DNA from: Micromonospora orduensis
Lineage (GTDB): Bacteria; Actinomycetota; Actinomycetes; Mycobacteriales; Micromonosporaceae
Direction: 5' to 3'
NCBI RefSeq assembly: GCF_006228125.1
Contig: NZ_VDFY01000158.1
Span: 1 to 59,624 of the forward strand
Length of the DNA stretch: 59,624 nt
Position 1 is the first letter of the stretch. Each line of letters opens with the position of its first letter. Below the pieces are notes generated by a model. It saw nothing but the letters and a program-made list of their open reading frames with translations, was not told where the DNA came from and did not search any database. Positions 53,388 to 59,624 of this stretch are shown here, piece by piece. The position numbers and the translations under genes are program-made.

Positions 53388-54793
53388 CGCAACACCACTT
53401 CCCGGAGAGCTTCCTGTGGGGGTCGGCGACCGCCGCGTACCAGATCGAGGGCGCCGCGACCGAGGACGGCCGCGGACCGTCCATCTGGGACACCTACAGC
53501 CACACACCCGGGCGGACGCTCAACGGTGACACCGGTGACGTCGCCGCCGACCACTACCACCTGTGGCAGCAGGACCTGGACCACATCGCCGAGCTGGGTC
53601 TGGGCGCGTACCGGTTCTCCGTCTCCTGGCCCCGGGTGCAGCCGGGCGGGGCGGGTCGGTTCAACCAGGCCGGCATCGACTTCTACTCCCGCCTGGTCGA
53701 CGGGCTGCTGGAGCGGGGCGTCCGCCCGGTGGCCACCATGTACCACTGGGACCTGCCGCAGGAGCTGGAGGACGCCGGCGGCTGGGCGGAACGGGACACG
53801 GCGTTGCGCTTCCAGGAGTACGCGGCAGGCATCGTGGGCGCGCTGGGCGACCGGGTGCACACCTGGACGACGCTGAACGAGCCGTGGTGCTCCGCTTACC
53901 TGGGCTACGCCTCCGGCGTACACGCGCCGGGCCGGACCGAACCGGCGGCGGCGCTGGCCGCGGTGCACCACCTCAACCTCGCCCACGGCCTGGCCGGGCG
54001 CGTGGTGCGGGAGGTGGCCCCGGCCGCCGAGCTGTCGGTGACGCTGAACCTGCACGTCATCCGGCCGGCCTCGGACTCCGAGGCGGACCGCGATGCGGTA
54101 CGGCGGATCGACGCGCTCGCCAACCGCGCGTTCCTCGGCCCGATGCTGGACGGGGAGTACCCGGCCGACCTGCTCGCCGACACCGCGTCGGTCACCGACT
54201 GGTCGTTCGTCCGCGACGGCGACGAGAAGCTGATCGCGGTGCCGCTGGACGTGCTCGGGGTGAACTACTACTCCAGCACCCTGGTCCGGGCCTGGGACGG
54301 GGCGTCGGCCCGTTCCGACGCCGACGGGCACGGCGCGTCGGCCTCGTCGCCGTGGGTCGCCGCGGAGAACGTCGACTTCCTGCCGCAGCCCGGCCCGTAC
54401 ACGGCCATGGGGTGGAACATCGACCCGCCGGCCCTGACCGAGCTGCTGCTGCGCCTGCACCGGGAGTACCCGAGCCAGCCGATGATGATCACCGAGAACG
54501 GCGCGGCCTTCGACGACGTGGTGTCGGCCGACGGCCGGATCCACGACGACCGGCGGATCGACTACCTGCGCCGGCACATCGGCGCGATGGCCGACGCCCG
54601 GGCGCAGGGCGCGGACGTCCGTGGCTACTTCGTCTGGTCGCTGCTGGACAACTTCGAGTGGGGCTACGGCTACGACCGCCGCTTCGGGATCATCCGCGTC
54701 GACTACGACACCCAGGTCCGCACCTGGAAGGACAGCGCGCACTGGTACCAGCGGCTCGCCGCCACCGGCGAGTTGGACCAGCCCGCGGAGTAA
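53384..54793 (+). CDS. GH1 beta-glucosidase (second copy)
   Basis: A 469-residue GH1 enzyme with acid/base E166 in TLNEP and nucleophile E371 in TENG, and the C-terminal [17 protein letters not shown]. Being coupled to the alpha-xylosidase (4-bp overlap), it probably trims the glucan backbone after xylose removal. It is clearly a different paralogue from the cellobiose-regulated GH1 at 3.9 kb. Followed by a repeat copy and a strong terminator. Confidence 0.93.
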   Translation: MTQHHFPESFLWGSATAAYQIEGAATEDGRGPSIWDTYSHTPGRTLNGDTGDVAADHYHLWQQDLDHIAELGLGAYRFSVSWPRVQPGGAGRFNQAGIDFYSRLVDGLLERGVRPVATMYHWDLPQELEDAGGWAERDTALRFQEYAAGIVGALGDRVHTWTTLNEPWCSAYLGYASGVHAPGRTEPAAALAAVHHLNLAHGLAGRVVREVAPAAELSVTLNLHVIRPASDSEADRDAVRRIDALANRAFLGPMLDGEYPADLLADTASVTDWSFVRDGDEKLIAVPLDVLGVNYYSSTLVRAWDGASARSDADGHGASASSPWVAAENVDFLPQPGPYTAMGWNIDPPALTELLLRLHREYPSQPMMITENGAAFDDVVSADGRIHDDRRIDYLRRHIGAMADARAQGADVRGYFVWSLLDNFEWGYGYDRRFGIIRVDYDTQVRTWKDSAHWYQRLAATGELDQPAE

Positions 54794-54809
54794 ACCCCAC
54801 CGCCTCCCC

Positions 54810-54852
54810 GCGATCTTGCACTTACCTGTCGCGACAAAAGCCGCAAGGTCAG
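54810..54852. repeat. Interspersed GATCTTGCA-type repeat, copy 2
   Basis: CGATCTTGCACTTAC is followed by TGTCGCGACAAAAGC and CGCAAGGTC. It shares its head with the right arm of the element at 25230-25298 (in reverse). The TGTCGCGACA core is itself a perfect palindrome. A dispersed short repeat between the operon end and its terminator. Confidence 0.5.
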
Positions 54853-54875
54853 GTGGGGAGGGTGTACGGCTCACC

Positions 54876-54915
54876 CACCTGATGCCCTCGGGGCCACCGC
54901 CGAGGGCATCAGGTG
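54876..54915. terminator. Operon terminator
   Basis: A 16-bp perfect stem (54876-54891 with 54900-54915) with an 8-nt loop, 82 nt past the GH1 stop. Very stable; it probably ends the xyloglucan-type operon. Confidence 0.75.
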
Positions 54916-55064
54916 TTGCGTCGAGTAGCGCGGGTAACGGGACGCCGTCCCGGACGGTCTCCTTGCTCGGTCTGTCGATTCCCGGAGCCGTCCCCCGCGC
55001 CGTCGGCCGCCGCGTACGAAGAGGCGTACGAGCCGAGCCGCGCCGACGAGCGGGCCAACGGCGA

Positions 55065-56207
55065 TCAGCCGACCGCGACGGTGCTCCCGTTCCCGCGCCG
55101 GTGGCCACTGCCGGCCCGCTCGACCTCACGCAGCATCAGGGCGAGGCTCTGTGACCGGCGTTCGGTCGGGAGGGCTTCCCACGCCCGGCGTGCGTATGCG
55201 ACACCGCCGGACCTGTCGCCGGCCTTCGCCATCGTCAGGCCCCGGTGCAGCTCGATATGCGTCGCGAAGCGGGGCAGGCCCGGGGGCCGCGTTCCGTCGG
55301 CCTCCTGCTGCGCCTCGGTACCCGGACCGAGCATCCCGAGGCGGGCGTACAGCATGCTGCGAAAGGTCGCCATGCGCCACGGCGGCACGGCGGTATCCGA
55401 GACTTCACCGTCGGGTGACGCGACGTGATCGAAGACCCGCCGGGCCTCGGTATCGCGCAGGATCGCCCCGGCCTCGTCGCCGCGTCCAGCCGCGACGTGC
55501 GCCTGTGCCATGAGTGCCTGCACTCGCCCGAGCGATGGCCGATCCGACAACGCGATGGCCTGGTCGGCGTAGCGCCGTGCGATAGGCAGCGCCGCACCTT
55601 CGTAGGCGAGTGCGATAGCGGCCCGTCCCCGCACCCACACGCGCACGCCGAGGTCGTCGGACCGATCAGCGGCCGTCGCCGCGAGGTCGTACCAGCGGAT
55701 CGCTTCGGCGGGGTTGGACGTGGTCTTGCCGTAGGTCACGAGTGCCCGGGCGGCGTGCGTCCACATGCGGGGCGTGTCGAGGTGCTGTTGAAGGATCACG
55801 AGGTCGCTGGCGAGGCGGGCCTGAAGCACCGCCGCGCCCACGGCCATGTAGTCCCGCCCATACCGGTCGACCCGCTCGCGCCAGTCCTCTTCGGCCCCTC
55901 GCCCGTCGAGGGCAGCGCTGAAGCCGGCCCGGATGAGTTCGCCGGCTACTACGGGGCCGACGACACCGGCCGCGAGCCCGAGCGCCTGTCGACGGTTCAT
56001 GTCACCCTCCCCGAGTGCCCGCGCGTAGGCGAGCACGATGTCAGGGGTAGCGGTCCGCCGTCCTGCCTCGACGTTACTCAGGTGCGAAGCCGAGTAGCAC
56101 GACCGCGCCGCCACCGAGGCGAGCGATACGCCAGCCTCGGTACGAGCTTGACGCAGCTGCGCGCCCAGATCGTCCACGGGTCCCCTGCTGAAAGCCTCTG
56201 AAAACAT
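55065..56207 (-). CDS. XRE regulator with TPR-like domain (locus 2)
   Basis: A 380-residue protein with an N-terminal helix-turn-helix (VSLASVAARSCYSASHLSNV at about 28-47) and a long helical C-terminal region of TPR-like repeats (GVRVWVRGRAAIALAYEGAA; ALMAQAHVAAGRGDEAGAIL; HIELHRGLTMAKAGDRSGGV). Such proteins resemble peptide- or small-molecule-responsive actinobacterial regulators. It is divergent from two small genes, as the locus 1 XRE gene is from one. The regulator type differs from locus 1, which has DUF5753. Confidence 0.9.
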   Translation of the reverse strand: MFSEAFSRGPVDDLGAQLRQARTEAGVSLASVAARSCYSASHLSNVEAGRRTATPDIVLAYARALGEGDMNRRQALGLAAGVVGPVVAGELIRAGFSAALDGRGAEEDWRERVDRYGRDYMAVGAAVLQARLASDLVILQQHLDTPRMWTHAARALVTYGKTTSNPAEAIRWYDLAATAADRSDDLGVRVWVRGRAAIALAYEGAALPIARRYADQAIALSDRPSLGRVQALMAQAHVAAGRGDEAGAILRDTEARRVFDHVASPDGEVSDTAVPPWRMATFRSMLYARLGMLGPGTEAQQEADGTRPPGLPRFATHIELHRGLTMAKAGDRSGGVAYARRAWEALPTERRSQSLALMLREVERAGSGHRRGNGSTVAVG

Positions 56208-56300
56208 CGACCTACTTCCGAGCGTAGTCCTCTCATCGCAGGGTGGAGGCAGACGGCGCGGCCGGTAGCGACCCGAACCCGGCGGACGCGTTCGTATCCG

Positions 56301-56338
56301 GGGCCGCCCCTGACGGGCGAGTACTCACGGGGCGGCCC
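56301..56338. other. Strong hairpin upstream of the small-gene operon (locus 2)
   Basis: A 10-bp perfect stem (56301-56310 with 56329-56338) with an 18-nt loop is followed by TTTCC, 27 nt before the first small ORF. Its position matches the hairpin at locus 1. A terminator-like attenuator or a regulator-binding site is possible. Confidence 0.6.
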
Positions 56339-56365
56339 TTTCCATGACAGCGCGAAGGAGGCACC

Positions 56366-56497
56366 ATGCGCTTCACGCTCTGGCGCAGCGAACCAGCTCC
56401 GAGGGTGTCCGCCCCCCACCCCACCCAGCGACGCCCAACCTGGGCCACGGCACCGACCCAGTACCAGCAGTTCCGGGCAAACGGGGGCCGGAGATGA
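56366..56497 (+). CDS. Small 43-aa protein or leader ORF (locus 2)
   Basis: The frame MRFTLWRSEPAPRVSAPHPT continues to GGRR and TGA. GAAGGAGG precedes the ATG at good spacing, and its stop overlaps the next gene's ATG (ATGA). It is basic and Pro-rich with no family recognised. It may be a leader peptide ensuring translation of the WPC protein, or a small effector. Confidence 0.6.
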   Translation: MRFTLWRSEPAPRVSAPHPTQRRPTWATAPTQYQQFRANGGRR

Positions 56498-56844
56498 TCT
56501 CCGTACAGACGCCTGCTCCTGAACACGGGCCGGCCGCAAACCGCCCGCGTCAGCACGGCCAAGCCCTGCCACACACACCGTTGCGCCCGCACTGGGCGTG
56601 CCGTGCGGACGGTCAGCCGTGGCCGTGCCCGATGGCACGACTCATGCTGAAAGCCGAGTACGAGAACGCGATGCCGAGCTTGTCGATTTACCTGGTCGGC
56701 CTGTTGTACGAGGCGATGCGCGACCTGTACCACCTGAACCCGCACGACGGGCCGAGCCCTCGGGCTCTGTTCGACCGGTTCGTCGGTTGGGGACCGTTCC
56801 GCAGGCCGATCGTCGAGCCCGCGACGTCGCACAGCGGTACCTAG
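56494..56844 (+). CDS. Small conserved protein with WPC motif (locus 2)
   Basis: A 116-residue paralogue of the protein at 23686-23973. The Pro/Gln-rich N terminus is unique; the core RPHWACRADGQPWPCPMARL aligns with RPLWRCRSCGSEWPC, and both continue with EY, IYL, a helix with EA, and RF..W. Two cysteines (W-x-C and WPC) are conserved. The start is set by the ATGA overlap with the 43-aa ORF. Divergent from an XRE/TPR regulator. Function unknown. Confidence 0.75.
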   Translation: MISVQTPAPEHGPAANRPRQHGQALPHTPLRPHWACRADGQPWPCPMARLMLKAEYENAMPSLSIYLVGLLYEAMRDLYHLNPHDGPSPRALFDRFVGWGPFRRPIVEPATSHSGT

Positions 56845-56953
56845 ATTCCCGCTGGCCGCCGTCCTGGCAAACCGGCGGCAACCCGGGCGCACAGAGCACA
56901 ACCGGCGCGGGGAACGCTTCTCCGCACAGCGAAAGCACCGGAAGGGACCGCAC

Positions 56954-57196
56954 ATGACCGTCACCACGAGCACGTCGAGGACGACCGCCGCCGACCCTCG
57001 AACCCTCGTTGACCCCGAGACGTTCGGCAAAATGGTCGACTACTTCGCCGCCGACGTCCACGTCACCCGGGCCTACGCGGAGCGGGCCGTCGAACAATTC
57101 CTGATCTTCCAGGCCGAGCAGAGCACAAATGGATGGGTGCACGATCTCGCCGTCTGGACCGGCGAATGGGCGACGCACCGGAGCCGCGCCGGCTGA
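56954..57196 (+). CDS. Hypothetical 80-aa protein (locus 2)
   Basis: A small protein with a Thr/Ser-rich N terminus and a helical core (VDPETFGKMVDYFAADVHVT; RAYAERAVEQFLIFQAEQST), ending in a Trp-containing segment (GWVHDLAVWTGEW). GGAAGGGA precedes the ATG. It lies 109 bp after the WPC gene on the same strand. No family was recognised; co-regulation with the XRE locus is likely. Confidence 0.7.
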   Translation: MTVTTSTSRTTAADPRTLVDPETFGKMVDYFAADVHVTRAYAERAVEQFLIFQAEQSTNGWVHDLAVWTGEWATHRSRAG

Positions 57197-57205
57197 TCGC
57201 TACCT

Positions 57206-57835
57206 CTAGACGCCCACCCGCTGGGGCGGGACGGTCAGCCCGTAGAGCGCCATCAGCTCCGGGGTGTCGACCCGACTGCCGTCGGCCACCGAGTCGCAGG
57301 CGATGTCGACGATCTGGTCCTTGTGCGCCAGCAGGTACGGGCGGGCGCCCACGTCGGCGCTGGCCAGGGTGGCGATGCCGGGCCAGTGCCGGCGGCCGAA
57401 CAGCATCGGGTAGCCGCGCAACCCGTCGTAGGTGGCGCAGACGAGCACGTCCGGGTACGGCAGCGCGGCCACCCGGCGGACCGCCGCGGCGGTCAGGCCC
57501 GGCATGTCGACCGGGACCACCACCACCGCCTCGATTCCGTCGTCGTCCATGGCGGCCAGGCCGGCCCGGATGGACGAGCCGACCCCGGTGCCCCACGCCT
57601 TGTTGATCACAACGGTGGCCCTGCCCAGGTCGGCGGTTTCCCGGACCTGATCGGCGGCGGCACCCAGCACGACCACGATCTGCTCGCAGCCCGCCTCGGT
57701 CATCGTGTCGATCATCTGGTTGACCAGTGGCTTCTCGCCCTGGTGCAGCAGGGCCTCGGGACCACCGATCCGTCGTCCCCCGCCTGCGGCGATGATCATT
57801 GCTGCGATCCGGTTCAGCTGCGCCCCCTCCAGCAC
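57206..57835 (-). CDS. MobA-like nucleotidyltransferase
   Basis: A 209-residue NTP-transferase-fold protein: MIIAAGGGRRIGGPEALL at the N terminus, VVVVPVDMPGLTAAAVRR (metal-site Asp) and GLRGYPMLFGRRHWPGI. It resembles MobA/MocA-type enzymes that load CMP or GMP on molybdenum cofactor, but the Lys in the canonical RMGxPK loop is replaced by Glu (GGPEAL). No Mo-cofactor genes are nearby. The start is uncertain: the GTG at 57835 is used, and frames up to 57895 are open without a clear ribosome site. Confidence 0.75.
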   Translation of the reverse strand: MLEGAQLNRIAAMIIAAGGGRRIGGPEALLHQGEKPLVNQMIDTMTEAGCEQIVVVLGAAADQVRETADLGRATVVINKAWGTGVGSSIRAGLAAMDDDGIEAVVVVPVDMPGLTAAAVRRVAALPYPDVLVCATYDGLRGYPMLFGRRHWPGIATLASADVGARPYLLAHKDQIVDIACDSVADGSRVDTPELMALYGLTVPPQRVGV

Positions 57836-58004
57836 GGGACCGACCGTGACCGGTCGGCCCCTCCTACGGACACTGCAACGAGGACGGCGGCTCACGGGTG
57901 GCGGGGCGAAAAGGAGAAATAGTGCAACCGTTACGCATCGGAGTCCGCCACAGCCGACGACGCGATGCCGGTCCGGCGTTCACGGGCGGGTCGGCGCCGA
58001 CGGG

Positions 58005-59624
58005 TCAGGCCGCGTCCGCGTAACAGTCGACGATGGACAAATCCAGCGGGAAGCGGACCGGTGTGTCGCCGAACAGCAGCGCCGACGCCCGCTCCCCCGC
58101 CCGACTGACCGCCTCGGCGACGTCGGCGGCCTCGCCCGCCCGGGCGTGCACGATCACCTCGTCGTGTTGGAAGAAGACCAGCTCGGCGGTGCTGCCGGAC
58201 AGCTCCGTCCGCAGTGTCGCCAGCAACGTCGACGCCCACTCCGCGGCGGTGGCCTGGATGACGAAGTTGCGGGTGAACCGCCCTCTGGACCGGGCGGCCC
58301 GCGCCCGGGGGCCCTGCGGATCGGCCGCCGCGTCCGGATCGAGCGGCCCATCGTCGGGATCACCGAACCCGAGCGTGCCCGGCGGACACGTACGCCCCAG
58401 CCAGGACCTCACCAACCCACCCGCCTCACCCGTGCGCGCCGCCGCCTCGACGAAGCCGAACGCCGTCGGGTAGCTGCGCTTCAGCACCGCCAACGCGGGC
58501 ACCGCCGCCCCGCCGGTCTGCCCGTACATCGCGCCCAGCAGCGCCACCTTGGCCCGCGCCCGGTCACCGCCGAACGAGTCCCGGGCGAGCGCGGCGTAGA
58601 GATCGCCGGCACCGCCCGCCGCCGCCAGCCGGGCGTCGCCGGAGACCGCCGCCAGCACGCGCGGCTCCAACTGACCGGCGTCGGCCACCACCAGCCGCCA
58701 GCCCGGGTCGGCCACCACCGCCCGGCGGATCACCTTCGGGATCTGCAACGCACCGCCGCCACGGGTCGCCCAGCGGCCGGAGACCACCCCGCCCGGCACG
58801 TACTCCGGCTGGAACCGACCGTCGCGCACCCACTGCTCACGCCAGGACCAGCCGTGCGCCGTCCAGATCCGGTACAGCTCCTTGTATTCCAGCACCAGCG
58901 GCACCGCCGGATGGTCCACGCCGCGCAGCACCCAGGCCCGGGTGTTGGGCAGCTCCACGCCGACCCGGGCGAACGCCTTCAGCAGCTCCGCCGGGGAGTC
59001 GGCGTGCAGCCGGCGCACGCCGAACGCGTCGGCGATCCGGGACGCCAGGTCGGCCAACCGGCGCGGCGGACCACCCACCGGAGACGGCTCACCCAGCAGC
59101 TCGGCGAGGATCGCGTCGTGCACCTCGGCCCGCCAGGGCAGCCCGGCGACGCCCATCTCTACGGCGATCAACGCGCCGGCCGACTCGGCGGCCACCAGCA
59201 GCCGGAACCGGCCCGGGTGCTCGGTCGCGGCGACCCGGGCGAGCTGGTCGGCGTACACCTGCGTCAGTGCCTCGATGCCCGGGCCCGGCGGACCGGGCAG
59301 TGTGTCGAAGAGCGCGCCCTGGCCGTGCCCGGGCGGCGCGGCGGCGCGCGGCGGCGGGTCGGGCGGCACCGGCCCACCGGTCAGGCGGGCCCAGGCGGCG
59401 GCCAGCGAACGGGGCTCACCCCAGCGGCCGGCGTGCCCGAGCAGCAGCGCCTCGGTCAGTTCCACGTCGTGGCAACGCTCGACGCGCACGCCGGCCCGCA
59501 GCAGCGCCGGATAGATCGCGCCCGCGGTGGACCAGACCCAGCGCGGGTGCGCGGCGGCCTCCCGCGCGGCCACCGCCGCCGCCAGGTCGCTGACGGTCTC
59601 GACAGGGCCGACGGGCCGGCCGAC
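58005..59624 (-). CDS. Family A DNA polymerase homologue with exonuclease-like N terminus (partial)
   Basis: Bifunctional 3'-5' exonuclease/DNA polymerase type protein; 539 residues are visible and the N terminus lies beyond the window edge, since the frame stays open to base 59624. Polymerase motif A is VADAGQLEPRVLAAVSGD, motif B is RAKVALLGAMYGQTGG with the expected Arg, Lys and Tyr, and motif C is FFQHDEVIVHA. The motif A Asp and HDE pair are kept, so catalysis is possible. This is distinct from replicative PolA; a role in repair or bypass is a family-level guess. Confidence 0.88.
   Translation of the reverse strand, partial: VGRPVGPVETVSDLAAAVAAREAAAHPRWVWSTAGAIYPALLRAGVRVERCHDVELTEALLLGHAGRWGEPRSLAAAWARLTGGPVPPDPPPRAAAPPGHGQGALFDTLPGPPGPGIEALTQVYADQLARVAATEHPGRFRLLVAAESAGALIAVEMGVAGLPWRAEVHDAILAELLGEPSPVGGPPRRLADLASRIADAFGVRRLHADSPAELLKAFARVGVELPNTRAWVLRGVDHPAVPLVLEYKELYRIWTAHGWSWREQWVRDGRFQPEYVPGGVVSGRWATRGGGALQIPKVIRRAVVADPGWRLVVADAGQLEPRVLAAVSGDARLAAAGGAGDLYAALARDSFGGDRARAKVALLGAMYGQTGGAAVPALAVLKRSYPTAFGFVEAAARTGEAGGLVRSWLGRTCPPGTLGFGDPDDGPLDPDAAADPQGPRARAARSRGRFTRNFVIQATAAEWASTLLATLRTELSGSTAELVFFQHDEVIVHARAGEAADVAEAVSRAGERASALLFGDTPVRFPLDLSIVDCYADAA

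Noticed and set aside
1..59624. CRISPR arrays, tRNA or rRNA genes, integrases, complete transposases
   Set aside because: No regularly spaced direct repeats, cloverleaf-like sequences or recombinase motifs were found on reading both strands.

Overview
This is a high-GC actinobacterial chromosome segment. Its gene content (CebR-type operators, MsiK/UgpC-type sugar ATPase, conservon-type histidine kinase, XRE/DUF5753 plus DUF397 pairs, many GTG starts) points to Micromonosporaceae, probably a Micromonospora-like soil or plant-associated saprophyte. This placement is inferred from content and style; no rRNA is present. No tRNA, CRISPR array or complete insertion sequence was seen.

Layout. 1-5.3 kb: a secreted GH48 cellobiohydrolase and an intracellular GH1 beta-glucosidase are divergently transcribed across an 842-bp spacer holding three CebR-like operators. 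One operator appears to drive neither enzyme but a short transcript ending in a strong hairpin. 5.3-9.8 kb: an orphan CvnA/CvnB-like kinase and roadblock pair, and an FGGY sugar kinase. 9.8-11.9 kb: a 19-codon leader peptide with tandem Trp codons ahead of a fused PhzE/TrpEG-type gene. 12-17.1 kb: WrbA, a HipA-like kinase with DUF3037 partner, a TetR gene with operators facing an internally deleted hydrolase, a DUF4190 protein and a winged-helix protein. 17.1-23.6 kb: malQ and an lpqY-sugABC-like trehalose importer.

23.6-33.7 kb is more accessory: an XRE/DUF397 locus with a divergent small WPC-motif protein, repeat elements, a VOC protein, small hypotheticals, an L,D-transpeptidase, a HAD phosphatase, a TetR regulator, and a large DUF4062-STAND NTPase-TPR protein. 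The NTPase is compositionally distinct and flanked by apparent gene remnants. It is the best defence-system candidate here.

33.7-46.6 kb: a membrane-anchored propeller-like protein, a GH63-like and a GH133-like glucosidase, a Rv3032-like glycosyltransferase, tandem duplicated Ser/Thr kinases, a DUF457 membrane protein and an amidohydrolase. 46.7-54.9 kb: a compact operon of LacI regulator, sugar-binding lipoprotein, two permeases, GH31 alpha-xylosidase and GH1 beta-glucosidase. It fits xyloglucan-oligosaccharide use and has no ATPase of its own, so SugC/MsiK at 19-20 kb could energise it.

55-57.2 kb: a second XRE locus, again divergent from a small WPC-motif paralogue with a hairpin just upstream. 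57.2-59.6 kb: a MobA-like nucleotidyltransferase and the 3' part of a family A DNA polymerase homologue cut by the window edge.

Overall the window is dominated by polysaccharide capture (cellulose, xyloglucan, trehalose, alpha-glucans), with two regulatory or accessory patches that deserve follow-up.
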